64,000 bases of DNA from Blasia pusilla. Its lineage: Eukaryota > Marchantiophyta > Marchantiopsida > Blasiales. Position 1 is the first letter of the stretch, and each line of letters starts with the position of its first letter. Below the pieces are notes generated by a model. It saw only the letters and a program-made list of their open reading frames with translations. It made no database searches and was not told where the DNA came from. The position numbers and the translations under genes are program-made. Location: positions 28,148,001 through 28,212,000 of the forward strand of contig CM114273.1 in assembly GCA_050084515.1 (NCBI GenBank), given 5' to 3'. This document shows positions 11,468 through 24,700 of the stretch, piece by piece.

Positions 11468-11638
11468 CCCCACCTTTACTCATACCAGAATTCATGTCTT
11501 GTTCTAGGCGCCCGTAGGTCCATACTCCAAGTAAAAAATACGAACTTGTCCTCCACCCATTCGCCAGCAAGAGCAACTTTCGTGGCTTCCGCCCTTCTCT
11601 CCAACCCGCCCCACCTTTACTCATACCAGAATTCATGT
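11468..11638 (+). repeat. 113-bp repeat copy B between 30-bp direct repeats
   Basis: The 30 bases at 11468-11497 are repeated at 11609-11638, a period of 141 bases. Between them lies the second copy (11500-11612) of the window-start repeat at 40-152. This looks like an insertion or a tandem duplication that now ends about 450 bases before the thymidine kinase start. Confidence 0.8.
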
Positions 11639-11699
11639 GTTTGGATTTCCCTGCAAAGCACAGCACTTTCGCACGCAAGTACCACCACCTCTCCAGTAA

Positions 11700-12089
11700 G
11701 TGAGTCCTTCCCCGAGTGGTGCTCGGCTACGGCTGTCCGCTGTGCCGATCGATCGAGCGAGCGAGCGAGAGTCGACGAGCGCCAGGTGCGCGAGCCTCGA
11801 GGCGAAATTTTGGCCGCTCGCCACTTTTTAGCAATTAACGAGGGCTTATTTGTTTTGAATGCCGAGCTCCGGTCGTGGATTTCGACCTCGGAACTCGGAA
11901 CCGTCCAGTCTGGGCGGGTCAGCGCTCGCGGAGGGGCCGGGGGCGGGAGAGGGAGGGAAAGCGCGGGAGAAAGGCTTCTGAGATTTCATGTGGTGCTGGT
12001 ACACCGCTGAAGGAGATGGGTCTGTCGGAGCTGCGGTAGTAGGTGCAGCTGAAGGCGAGTGTCGACAATAGGCGCAGGAGTGTTTCAGG
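11700..12089 (+). promoter_or_regulatory. GC-rich upstream region of thymidine kinase
   Basis: This stretch is far richer in CpG than its surroundings and contains a run of CGAG units (11746-11776). It directly precedes the TK ATG. It probably holds the promoter and 5' leader. No TATA box or E2F-type site was identified with confidence. Confidence 0.4.
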
Positions 12090-14033
12090 ATGGCGCTTGT
12101 TAAGAACTTGTGGGTTCCTGGAGTTGCCGGCCTGCTTGGGGGAAGAGGTTATGGTGAAGGACTTCTGTCTGTCTCGCGCAGTTTTGCGAAGATTGCATCC
12201 ACCGGCCGCAGCCTCGGCCTCAGCGCAGAGATCTCCTCCGCCTCGGGACTAGGAGGATTCAGCGCGACGAGGTCTACGGAAGGGGGAATTCGCCGCTACG
12301 GCTGTGACTCTGGATCTTTCGTCAACGAAGATGGGAGGAAGGGCGGTCACCGTGGGTCTGGAAGAGGTGCAATGAAAAGTCACAAGTCGACGAGGGCTTC
12401 GAAGGCGGGGGGAGAATTGCGATTCTCGGCAGGTGGCGAGAGCGGAACAGCACAGATGGACGTGGAGCCGCCCCGAGACAATGTTGGAAGCATCCATGTG
12501 ATCTTAGGACCCATGTTCGCAGGCAAAAGTACGTCTCTTCTTCGGAGGATTCAAGAAGAGGCCGACGCTGGCAGGTGCGAGAGACCTGTTTTCTCTAGAC
12601 AGACTGAATCAATCAAGTGGTTACCAATTCACTGGGACTCGAGGAAAAGGCATCGTGACCCGTAAAGGGCGAAGTTTGTAGAGTGTGTGACCGCCGCGCC
12701 AGACCATAGCAATGTAGACAATGAAATGTTGGTTACACTTGGGTTTTCGGAGAAAGCAAAGCTCTAGTAAGTAGAGCTTCCGTTGGGATGATTCATCGGA
12801 TCACAGAGGGTACGTTTTAGGGTATACTCTCATTTACGTTGAGTGCACCCGCAGGAATGTGGCGGTGGTGAAGTCTGATAAAGACTCGAGATACGGTCTG
12901 TCTGCAGTCGTGACTCATGATGGGCTGCGAATGCCGTGCTATGCGGTCCCTGATTTGAAAACCTTCAAATCTCAAGCCGGGGAGAAGTACAAAGAGGTAT
13001 TGTCCACCTCAATTAGACTCCTTTCTCCAAAACAATCAGTGAGTTTTTCTCTTGTTGACTGCGAGTGAAACAGCTGTTATCGTGACCATCGCCTCTTGCA
13101 CATGCCCAACTAGAGCTTGGTACTTGCTGTTGATTTGAACCTCTTCACTGTCTACAGCTCCTGCCGCGACCTCTTTCTTGGCTAGGGAAAATTTGGTGAA
13201 CTCAGAAGTTGTGAGCACTCACTCATTTCATAGATACTTCAAACATCTACGTGAGTGTGGATGCTCCCTTACCCGCATTTGCAATTGAGCATCTGTCACT
13301 TGCCACTTAAATGAGCCCTGGTTTTTCGGCCCTTTTCCAGATCGAAGTGATAGGTATCGATGAAGCACAGTTTTTCAAAGATCTTTACGAGTTTTGTCTG
13401 TCTGCTGCTGACCTCGAAGGCAAGACCGTAATTGTTGCAGGTCTAGACGGAGATTTTTTAAGGTAATGATAAGCATTTCCGCCTCGCCTCTCAGTACAGT
13501 AAATAGATGTTTTTAAGTGCTTGACTCCCTTTTGCGTTTCGACAATACGTGTAGAATTATGATACCAGGAGATCTTTCTGAAATGCGGTTGTTCCCTGGA
13601 AGTGACTCTATCTTGCCATGATCAACCAATCCACAAGATTATACTCCAAATTTCGTTTCTCTGTGTCCACGGCAGCTGAAGAAAGTCAAATCACTTCCGG
13701 AGTCACAAATATCAGGTTATGATATGCAGTTGGAGGGCACCAAGTCACTAATGTTTTGTCGTTTGTACTCACAGACGCAAGTTTGGATCTACTCTAGACT
13801 TGATACGAGTTGCTGATAGTGTCGTGAAATTGTCATCAAAGTGTGAGATCTGTGGGAGACCTGCCATTTTCAGCTTTCGTAAAACACTAGATATACAAAT
13901 GGAAGTGATAGGTGGTGCAGATGTGTACATGCCTGTATGCCGACGACACTTTGTAACCGGTCAAGTGGCTGTTGACACAGCAGTAACAGTTCTGGAGGCC
14001 CACCAAGCTGCCAAAATGACCAAGGACGCATAA
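12090..14033 (+). CDS. TK1: Thymidine kinase, TK1 type, four exons
   Basis: Exons are 12090-12574, 12855-12996, 13341-13462 and 13775-14033, all joined GT-AG in phase, giving 335 residues. The enzyme phosphorylates thymidine with ATP in the pyrimidine salvage pathway. The P-loop Gly-Pro-Met-Phe-Ala-Gly-Lys-Ser-Thr is near residue 141 (about 12510). The catalytic Asp-Glu-Ala-Gln-Phe is at about 13356. The lasso-type Gly-Gly-Ala-Asp-Val-Tyr-Met-Pro follows in exon 4. Zinc ligands are Cys-Glu-Ile-Cys (about 13843) and Cys-Arg-Arg-His (about 13938). TK1 cores are about 190-220 residues. The extra first 130 residues are Ala/Ser/Arg-rich at the start, like an organelle transit peptide, followed by a Gly/Ser/Lys linker. 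The start at 12090 is the first ATG of this frame in the GC-rich leader. No disabling change was seen. Targeting is inferred. Confidence 0.93.
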
Positions 14034-17000
14034 GACCAGAACTTTTGTTGAATGTGACCTGCATGTGGCAAACGCCAATTTGCATCGGTCAGCTACACAC
14101 CAAAGCGTCTTAACTACTCTGTCAGTGACCCGAGTGATGACTCAAGCTCTTAGCTCCTGACGGTTGTGCTCTATGCTGACGCAAGGGCTGTGTCCAACTT
14201 GAGGGAAAGCTCCATGTCGACTAACCCTTCGTCAGTTTTCACCTCGCCTTGCAAGACACGAGGAGATCGGGGTTTAGGAGTGTCGTTCAGTACTGTAGTC
14301 ACTACTGAGACTCGAGTTTATGTCGCCCCGAGAGATGGCTTAAAGTGCAGGAATATATCAGTATGGGACCAACAACAAGACTGGTTTTCTGGCCTGGTCT
14401 GCTGACAAGCCTCCTAAGCCCTGAAACTCACCCCCTATGCATGACTTCATCATACGACTCCCACTATATGTGGATTTTCAATCACTTGGGGGCGTCATCT
14501 CCTCTGTGACACTTGGGAACAGTATCACAGAGCTTCAAAAGTACAGACACCTCGATCACCGGGAGAGGCAGAGACAGAACACAGGTGAGTAAAGCCTTAT
14601 ATCATTTTCACATAAAGGCGACTTAATGTAGGTGGAAGTAGGTTTAATCACCTGATGGTCAAGTGAACCAGCTATTGGTATACTCTGTAAACGGTTACAG
14701 TGTAAGAGCACTATCATCAACAAAGTTTTTTGCCAATCAGAAATTGATGGAACCTGCACGTCACTTTTTATGAGTAAGCTCTATGATTGGATCATGGTAT
14801 TGAACATCTCGCCAATTAATCCACAGTAAAGTCCACTCTCTAAAGTGAAATTGCAATCTATATACAGAGCAGCTTTGGAAATGAGCATTGAGTGTACCTG
14901 TGTCAACATCATCTCTCTAGTTTGAATGGCAACCTTCGAAGATGTTGGTGAAAACGAAGGGAAAATGTTAACGTCTACTGTTCTGGAGAGAGCTCTGAAA
15001 CATTCAGTATTAAATCCAGTTAGAACAGTGAAAATCGCCTTGACTGATTTGAGGAATCCAAAATTCATCAGCTTAGGTTTGGGTGCTCCTGAGTTCCATA
15101 GAAATTATGTGTGATCATTAATCTTTTAAAGAGTGGAGGTCTCATGAATTTTGAACACTATGTGTAGCAGAGATGTGTGTACTCTAAGAAGAAATCTCCT
15201 GCTGAGGTGGTAGATCCTTTCACATCAACTCATTGTAGTTGGTAGTGGCTGAGAAGCGGACATGCACAAAGTGAGAGAAGTAGGTTCAAATTGTGCTTTC
15301 TTCATCCGTGTGTACGCATTGGGTGCTTGCGTAGTCAAAACACTGGAACCATTCTACTTGTGGTGCAACTTTTCTATTTACTACTTAAGAATGTTCTCTA
15401 GACCTGTAGAGGGTCTTGTTATCGGGTTCCTCTTTCCCATGTGGGGAAGTTCTCTAGACTTATTGGGCGGAATGCAGTCTGGAGGAATGCGGGCAATTCT
15501 GGAGATGTAAAGCTCAAAACAAAACTCTACTCTCGGAGAAGTTACGATTTGTGGGTACAGTCTGGATACGCTGCTGTGGAAAACAGAACAACGAGTGAAG
15601 GAGGGGATGAAGGGAGTCAAATGTGCACTTCCAGTTCCATCAGCAATAGCAAAAGCAGGAAAACTTGCCGCACAGGGTCTAATTAAGATCAGCTTAGTAC
15701 CTCTAAAAACTTCCTTCCGTATACTGGGTGCTAGGTGAGAGGGGATACAAGGTGATTATAGCCAGGCCCTCAAGAGGTCCGGCAAGATGGAAGACGAAGA
15801 TCTCCAACTAGGGCAAGTGCGCTCACGCTGAAGGTAATAAGCGCGATTAGGCCAAGGAGCTCCGATACGATGGAATAAACAGCGCGCATTTAGTTACTTG
15901 AAAGGGAAGTGTTTCATCAGGTGACATCGTAGGGTGACCGAGGATGGAAAGTAAATCGGAATAAAACCTCTAAACCGGACCTGAGATCGGACGAAGAACG
16001 ATTCTCGATTGATGCGCAATTTTGAGATGCGGGCCCCACTCGCGCTAGGAGGTTGAACAGCGCGAGGAAGAATCGACTTGCTGTGGCGCAAGTCGGTGTC
16101 TCAGCGTAAAGAAATACCCCCTCAATGAAATCACCCTCATTTCTGCCCAGTCACAATGAAATCCCCCTGAGTTCTGCCCGGTCACAACTAATTTTTGACG
16201 CATCTGCCTGCGTTGCCCATGGCGATCCACCAGTGGCGACTAGCGCAGGCCGCTTGAAATGTGGATTCGTTGAGAATGGCGGAATTCTGTCCCCTTATGC
16301 ATTATGCATTCGCAGGGTTCCCTCCGTCCCGAGTGACAGGCAGCTAAACCGGCGGCACCTCCTGACAAGCTGGAAAGGCATGAGGAGCATCATTAAGTTA
16401 GGTTTTTCACTGTGGCCTTACCGCTGTGGAAGCTCTGGGTCTGCTTTGCACCTCCCCCGGCACTTTGCTGCTCGTGCCGTCGTTGCTCCTGAACGAGCAG
16501 GAGGGCTCCACTAACAAACGGACCTCAGGGATCGGTTCTTAGGAGAAGATTCGAAAAGTGAGTCAAAAAAGTAGTTGTGACTGGGCACAAATGGAATCAT
16601 AATTACATACTCGAATCGATGCTGAGCGACAAGTCGGCACATATGGAGGTGGATGGAACGACGGGAATGCGTCATGAAGAAATGTTGGAGCTCCGCTGGC
16701 CAGAGAGCTGTCGAACGGTGAAGGGGAGAGGGATCTATAGCTGTCCCTGAGTAATGAAAGATAGTGCATATGGTGCTCCGCGATGGTAGGGAAAGCAGCC
16801 AATGGGGAACTTATGAGCTCCTCCTCGTTCATTGTCATCGTCGCACCTGTTGGCGACTTTCATTGACACCCGTCAGATGCCTTGGGTTGGGAACGATTGC
16901 GAAATCAGACGTGCATCACAACGACACTTGAATTGTCATCGTCAATTGATTGGGTCCATCGCTTACATATGGCGTAGTGTTTTGTAGACCTCGTCGTCTG

Positions 17001-19077
17001 GGAGGCTTAATTACTATTTGCGGATTGTGTAACGGAAGCCACCAACACCGGATGTTTCACTTCGTTTTCATCGTTCTCCTTGCAGTGCGAATTGAGATGC
17101 TCATCCGACGAGCTGTTGCCAATCTTACAAATTGGCAGATTAATCATCCCGAGTGGTAACTTCCTGCTCCACATTTCTTTTTATTTCGATCATCTTCGAT
17201 GTAGTGCGTCTGGAAGTCGTAGTACACGTATGGACCCCGAAACATGCATCGAATGATCGAACTAATAATAAAGTTTGGACAGAAGCTGTGAGGTTATTTT
17301 CGTCAGTCTGCATTTTCCGCGACACACATATCGCACAAGCCGGCATTGATCTCTTATTTGATGAGCAGAAGTGACCAACCCTACCAGTACCAGTTTCCAG
17401 AAATTCCCCTTGAGTCAGAATACGTCCGAAGTTCGGATTGCAGAACAATGGTGCAGGTAATAGTGGAGCTGCATGGAGAGCGGCGGGAAACATCATGGAA
17501 GTGACTACGGCTCATGGATGTTGTTCTTGAAGTTTGTCCGCTGACGGAAGCTTAGCAGTCCACCAAGAAGCTGTAGCATGAATTCTATTATCTCGATGCA
17601 GTTTTCCTGCAGGCTAAGCCGTCCGCTGCGCCAAACTGTGATAAGGTTTGGCGCAAGGTCCTTTTCTCTAGCACTTCTTTGCTACGTTCTTTTTGGATGG
17701 CTCTCACATTCATCAACGAGGACCTTGAGCACCAGCCACATGGACAGAAGAAGGATGCTCATCGAGTGGAACGAGGAATCAGCAATAACGAAGTGAATGA
17801 ACACTGGTGGATAGTTTCGCAAGGAGCTGAGCGTGCAGGATCGACTGCGGAAGTGCTTTCGATCTGGGCTCGATCTGGGCCAGGGATCTACGCAATCCTG
17901 TAGAGGATGTGTCCAAGGATTTCATAAGAGAGATTGGGTTCACCGGAGAAGTATAGAGGAGCTATGCTTGAGATTTTTTGGCTTCTCCCCACCTTGTACA
18001 GCCGACGAATCCTTGACTTTTGCAGGAGCTGTCCACGCCACTTTGTTACTCCAGCGTCGCCTCTCGATGCTGATTTCGTTCTAAATGAGCTTTGAACTTT
18101 TGAGCAGGCAGATATCTTGTTGCGTATGTCTTGCATGACTACGATGAGTAATATCGTCACCTTTGTACTTGTGGCGAGAGATCCTTATTTTGTTGCTCAT
18201 GTCTCGTAGGTATGTAGGTCGTCAATCATGCAAGTACGTATGTACAGGAGCTTCCCCGTTCCAAGCTGTGTCTTCCACAAATATTTTCAGATTCGCTGTT
18301 GCCACTTTCCGATGTGATGCTTTTTGGAATAAAGACTTGGGAGATCGGCACACGTAAGGTCCCTGCCGACTAGTTGCTGTAATTTCGCCTCTACTAACGT
18401 AGTACAGGGAGGACTATCTGCGTTTTTTGACGTGCGAGTCGATCAAAGGCCACAACCGCAATGTCATTGCGTGCAAGCATTCAACCTCCTGCTGGATATT
18501 CGTGGGAAGCTATTGTGGCACGCCAAATCAGGATGAGTGACAAGACTGACTGTCCTAACTTTCAGAAGCTCTTTGTCAGCGAAAACTATGCACACGATGC
18601 AAACCGAAAATACCATCTTTGGATCGGTCGAACTCACCTATGAGAAACTTGTTTCAGTATTTCCATGCGACCAAATTTCGACCATCGGAAAAGCTCAGGT
18701 GAGATCGAGGAGGGAATTTATCACCGGCGTTTCCATAGCCAAAACTAGAAATGGCATAAATGCGGACAAGTTGCTACTGAAAGAACTTCTTTCGCATGTC
18801 ATTCCGCGGCGATCATCCCCATTCTCTCCAAATTAGAGGAATAATCATCTCTTTCATCTCCGAATCGGAAGATGAGGCACCGAAGCCCCTTCACAAACGC
18901 ACACGTCCTCAACCTCTGGGCCTGATCTTACCAATGATGAGTTAGGTTTCGAGGTTTATAATAAGATTGACCGCGCACTCTACGCATATATGTTTAGGTC
19001 TGGACTACTTTACATTAGTCTACTTTTTACTTCCATGTCTTAGGGGAAATGCCACCTTTTCCTCGTCAGGCCTACCA
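14034..19077. other. About 5 kb with no recognised gene
   Basis: Only short, overlapping frames on both strands are present, none with a domain or phase-consistent exon chain that I could recognise. A short near-duplicate lies at about 16126-16187 (two units ending CTGCCC-R-GTCACAA). I see no RNA gene. Low-copy host genes with very short exons cannot be excluded by eye. Confidence 0.4.
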
Positions 19078-19129
19078 TTATCTCTTCACTAACATGAGAA
19101 CAAAAATTTGCATGTTAGTGAAAAGATAA
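19078..19129. repeat. 19-bp hairpin downstream of Helitron helicase remnant
   Basis: Arms 19078-19096 and 19111-19129 pair at 18 of 19 positions around a 14-base loop. It lies on the 3' side of the minus-strand Helitron helicase, where Helitrons carry a terminal hairpin. The CTRR end expected within about 12 bases is absent, so this assignment is tentative. Confidence 0.55.
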
Positions 19130-19196
19130 TTTCAAGTAAAACATGGAAAGGTGAATGGAAGGGGGAGGGGAAGGGGTGAAATACCTCTCCACTACA

Positions 19197-20160
19197 TCAG
19201 GACATCACTTCAGCATTGATTTCCTCCACATCTTTATTCCTTGGCTTTAAAATAGTTGTATCCCTCAAGAAGTCGATATCATAAAGTCTTTGCCGTTGAT
19301 TTTCACATATAGTGTCTATCATATCAGTGATATTTTTTGTTTTACACACCATATCAGATGGCAATTCAAAGATGTCCTCGCCTAAATGAAGATGGTATGG
19401 TATGTCATCTTCTCCCACTTGCAACAACCACTTAGCAAAAGAAGGTTGAAGAAGACTTGCATAACCTTCCAAATTCTGCAATCTCATGTTTTGATGTAAG
19501 ATTCAAGACTCGAACATAAGACCATAAGAAAGATGTCTTTATGGTGGCTTGAACAATTTGTGGCCGTTGTCCATGACGAACCACAATAAGTTCTTGGCGA
19601 AAATCTCTAACCAAAAAAATAAGTTTACTCCCAAAGGGGAGATCCCTCTAGTATGGAGAAATAACCCTCATAATATCTTCCGAGTTTGATTCGCTACCTC
19701 AAATGTATGACAATGAGTCATAGGAGCCTCATCCCAAATAATGAGCATAGCCTTTTAGATGAGTTGCGCTTCATCATTGTTCACAGATATCCGACACATA
19801 ACGCTCTCGTGAAGAGTACAAGGAATCTTGAAGCACGAGCGAGTTGTGCGACCACCCGCCAATAATAAAGTTGCAATCCCTGATGATGCAACAGCCAAGG
19901 CAATACCACCCTTAGAACGAAGACTGGCAAGTAAGAGATTGTACAAAAAGGTCTTTCCAATTCCACCTGGGCCATCAATAAAATTTAATTTTGGAGTTGG
20001 TGGAGTATCATGGACAATCAATTCAATCTCCTCATGTACAATGTCCCAAATAACTTGTTAGCCCTCATTCAATGTAGCCTCTCCAATAAGGACTTGTTAT
20101 AATAATATATCTTGATCGCACGTACCCTTCTCTTCTTCTAAACGTGATGAAGTAGTAATA
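19197..20160 (-). pseudogene. Helitron PIF1-like helicase remnant
   Basis: Read on the minus strand, this shows Walker A Gly-Pro-Gly-Gly-Ile-Gly-Lys-Thr (about 19960). Ser-Gly-Ile-Ala-Thr-Leu-Leu-Leu and Gly-Gly-Arg-Thr-Thr-Arg-Ser follow, then a Walker B Ile-Ile-Trp-Asp-Glu-Ala-Pro-Met (about 19725) and a motif III-like Asp-Phe-Arg-Gln-Glu (about 19600). This order is that of PIF1-family helicases, which in plants are a hallmark of Helitron Rep/Hel proteins. Stops interrupt it at about 20059 and 19755, both explained by C-to-T change of CAA. A frameshift near 19490 separates the last part. Motifs V-VI and the rolling-circle Rep domain were not found, so the copy is truncated and dead. Confidence 0.8.
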
Positions 20161-21770
20161 TTTGTAGAATCCGTACGAATATCATAATTTGATCACCAAG
20201 TCTCTACAAGGATTGTATCTCCATCATTGTCACTAGAATCAACAATATTCACTTGCAACCCTCTCTCCACATCACATCACCCACATCTCAAAGGTTCAAC
20301 ACCTCATACTCAATTCTTATACATGAATCAAAGAGAGGGAGGAAAGTATGGCAATCTCAACATCCAAGAAGGCAAGAAGTATCCATGGGTAAGGACGAAA
20401 AATACCCGCACAACAACATCTGCCATGCTACAACCGACTCCATCCACATACATCCGAGAGACTTTATCTCTCATCTTGGCAAGTATGACTGGATTACTCT
20501 TTTCCTTCCAGATCTTGTAATTATTTTTGAATCGTGGGAGGTTTTACTCCTCACTGCTATACCAAGCCTTCCTGTATGCTCGGCGCATGCCATCCAATAC
20601 AACTATGGGATGCTCAACTTTTTGTTTCCTAGTCTAGCTCTGTGCCCTCATCCCAACGATGCGGTTCAAATTTGTCCATCACCCACACTGCATATAGGTG
20701 ATGGAATGTTGCAAGGCATCTCCAATAGGTGGCCCGGTGTGATCTATCAACAAGGATAGTCGAAGGAAGAAGCATGCGGCCAGACTCTATCCATCCCTCA
20801 CGATGATGGTAGGGCGCACAAGTGTCCCCTCAAGTTCCTCTCTCACCTTCTCAAATTCTTCCACCTTAGCCAAACCACTCCATAAGGTTTGCTGGAACTC
20901 TTCTGTCCTTTGGGCCTCCAAGGCAATAAGTAGATCATTCAAGCGGGGCATCATGACATAAGCCCTTGCCGCCCTTTGTGTGTGTTCTTTTGATTTTTTT
21001 AGCAAACTAGCCTTCTTTTCTTTTTACGGTTTGTCATGCGTTGTTGAATGGTGCCCCTAAGCCATATATCTGCAGCAGAGGGCATTGTGTATGTTCCTAA
21101 ATACATATGGACATCAGACATTCGAGTCACATACACATGGCAAGGAGGAAGCATATGTACAATCTGCACTCCATATTGCAATTGAGTAAGTGAGATTGTC
21201 CGTACCCTCGTCATCTTCTTCTCATTCGGTATTTGCATCATGTTTTTTCTTTCCTGTAGCCCGAGGTGTTCTTTGCACATGATACCATTGGGTTGCAATG
21301 TGTGCATTGAAAGTTTTCGGCAATCGGAAAAATTCAATGCACTTTGGACACAAGCATACACATTGCTTGTGCTCCAAATTAAAGTAGTAATGGACCTACT
21401 CCACTGGGTCTTGCCATAGGGAAGTTTGGAATTATGGTTTCTCAGGAGGGGTTGGGCTCTTGCCCATGAAAGCAGCAAACATTGGTACTCACTGTTCTGA
21501 TTTATGATCTCTGTCGGCCTATGCAACCACATTGACAACCATACAATCCATCAAATGGAATTCAAATTAGCATTCAAGCACAAGTCGCACATGTAGAACA
21601 ACCATGGCAATGCAAAGAGAAGCTTTGATAGAAATGCATATGACAACTTGTTGTAGTGCAAGAAAGTATTGTCGATTTCTAAAATAGTTCCATTGGCGAT
21701 AAGTATGTTGGGAGGACTTCGAGGAGGAGTTGGACTTCTGCCGGTCGACCTCGCAAGGAATGTAACCAAG
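20161..21770 (-). other. Probable upstream part of the Helitron remnant; unrecognised minus-strand frames
   Basis: Minus-strand frames at 20787-21005, 20999-21538 and 21551-21769 follow each other as if from one decayed protein leading into the helicase. A Trp-Lys-Glu-Lys-Ser patch lies near 20500. I do not recognise a Rep His-His motif or any other domain. The link to the Helitron rests only on position and strand. Confidence 0.35.
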
Positions 21771-24700
21771 CCGTATCCCTCATGACCCCAAGAAATCCCT
21801 AAATCCTTACCCTCCTCTATATTCTGGCCTCCAAAATTGGATCTGTCTACTATCGAAGGAACCTCAAGTAACGATAGAGAACCAACTAAACGTGTAAATA
21901 ATTCGAATCCCTAAAACCAAAATCGAAAGTGGGGAAGAGTTTGAACATATAAAGTAAACCTTTACCCTCTAAATTGAATGCTAATCATCATCCTACTAAT
22001 CTAAACAATTATACTATATAACTATAAGGATCAACTCGAAGAAGGGTCCCCAATACCTACAAATAGAAGTATGATGTAGCAATCAATTCGCCATGTCAAA
22101 GTCAGAATGATGACAAAGCCTTTTAATAAATGGAAAAAATCATCAAAATTCACGATGAACTTATTTTGAACTAACTTCAAAAGCGCCATGGAACTTAGTA
22201 CTTCATACATATTTAGAACATAGCCATCCCCCGTTGGTGCCTTGTCACACTAGAAGGAAATGTGTCTTTTGAGACTAGAAAAAGCAACTAAATTTAATTT
22301 TGGTAGATAATATATGACTAATACAACTAGATAGACAAGTGGTCTCAAAGGACAAGTTGTAAGGGATCTTAGTTGTAAGAATCGGGATGTGGCATGATGA
22401 CATGGGATATGACATGGAATATATTTGAGTAGTTCTTGTGGATATTCACAACTATAAATTCCCATGTCATTATATACTTCATGGTGATGTGGAAACTAAG
22501 TGCAGATGAGGTGGTATATCATCCATGTATTCATCATAGTTGTGGTAGTTGTAAGCAGCTTGATTTTGCAAATCAACGATTGCCATGTATACATTGTAGT
22601 TGTCTATTCCAACTACAAGTAGTTGCTTGGATAGTTCCCTATTTATGATCCATGTTGGATTTTATAGTTGACTTATCATGACTTCATCTAGTTATTAGGA
22701 GTAGTACTGAAATACATGACCAATCATAGTTATACGATGGTACTTAACACAACTATGCTTAGCTCAATATTTCAACTGGTGCAAAGAGGTATTTGAAATG
22801 AAGAAGGCACTCTCCCATAATAATATAGATAAGGTGTCCGTGCGATGCAAAGGAAATAAAAAAGTGTTTGAAGAATTAGTGTATAGTCCGTGAAGGGAAG
22901 AGATTAATGATGCTACACATATATTCAAAATTTTTTTCTTGCTGCCCGTAACATGTGAAATATTTTCTTGTTGCCCAGTTGCCACGTGTCAAGCAGAGAG
23001 ATGTTTACAAATCAAGAAGGAACTCTCCCATAAGAATATAAATTTTGTCAATCTATAACTTTCATCTAAGTGCAAAATCTGACATGATTGTTATTTAGTA
23101 GCTAGCTAGGCCTTCTTCACTGAGCGTTGAGACCACAAAATGCTGCTCCCTTTGGCATCTCCAAGGAGTAAATGTGGAGGATCATCAACATGGTTGGTAA
23201 TATGCAAGAAATAGTTTTGTCAAAAACTACTAACAGGTCCACCTTCACATAACCGAGTGGTATATTTACACCATGATGTTTGTCTCGCCCTCCCAGACCG
23301 GTGATGATACGTGACCCCACATGCTCCGTGAATTTTGTCATGTCTTTTATGATAGATCGCGAGATCTAACAGAGCACCTTTGAGGATACTGGAGGACAAC
23401 CTCAAGAGATCGAGGATGATTTGTTGAGGCTAGAGGTAACCTGAGAGATAGTAGGTTTCCCCTTCGTTTCGGCTCATTTGGAATCATATAGAAAGACTTA
23501 CTATTTCGGGTAAATTTCTATTTGGAGTATAGTTGAATTTACAGTTTGGGAAGTAACCCTTGACCCGCTGCAGGTTAAGAGCCAAGGAGGTGACCTGCGA
23601 GCATAGATTACCGAGGGGAGAGCTTGGGAGAGGGAAGGGGGTATACCTCCAAGAGATAGAGCTTGAGAATTCATTCTCTTTTTGCTAGACCTCTTGATAT
23701 GAGACGACGGAATTATGATCCTTATTGCTTTGTGTTTAGAACGCAAGCCTCTCATTAGAAGAGTGGGTTTGGTTTGACATGAGAGAGAGTCCACACCATA
23801 AAGAGTTTGGTACGAGATGTTAAGAGAGATTTGATCGATTTATTGAAGATATTTTAGTACTTATCGTCTCGTTGCTTGAAAATCATGAGTTAGCATAGGA
23901 CCGTGTATGTTTGTGTGTATATTTGATGATAGCGATGTATGTTGTATAGCGATGTGTATGCGCACGACAACCGAAAACACGAAAATGTCTCGAGAGAAAA
24001 ACTTGAAATACTTGAAGTAATTATGATGCTTCAAGATGAAAAACCTCCGTATTGAATTATCGAATGATGCAATTCCCACTGTCTTGGAACTCCAAAGAGA
24101 GAGAGTCATTTCATGATGCAAAACACTAAACACTCACCACGAGATGACCTCCGAGCTCCATTTGCATCTTGAATTGAATGCAAAAACCCTTCTGATCCAC
24201 TTGCTTCCATTTGAATCTGTTCAAAACACAAGATATCTAATCCCTATCTTGTGAGCTTTTCGCAATTCATGTCTTTAGGTAGTGCATCCACGAGAGAGGC
24301 AAAGCGTTCTCTCTTGGAGGTGTTGAGGGCTCTATCTTACATCAAGAAGGCGAAAGCAAAGGCCAAGAGTTCTCTCTATGCTAGCAACAATGTTTGTTGC
24401 TTGTGACCTGCAATGCCAATTAGGGAAATGGCTCCTTAGTGGTGGCCGCACTCCTTACAAGTGCGGAGCATGCACATCTGTGGAATTTCGGGTTCTCCAA
24501 TCAAATTCTGCACACATCCATTTTCCCATGATTTATTTCCATGAAAGGAGGTGTACATCAGAGCTGGAAGATTTCAGAAAGGTTTCTTGGTGATGTGAAC
24601 GCACAGGAGGGTTTCTTGGTCAACAATCCAGAATTAGGGTTTTGAATGACCATTTTCATTTATATTTCTAGTTTTAGACATACAACTAAGTGCATACTTA

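Noticed and set aside
15441-15686. Possible gene in the region after TK
   Set aside because: No domain, no convincing splice partners, and overlapping frames on both strands.
19078-19129. Hairpin as a true Helitron 3' end
   Set aside because: The expected CTRR terminus within about 12 bases of the stem is missing, so I list it only as a hairpin.
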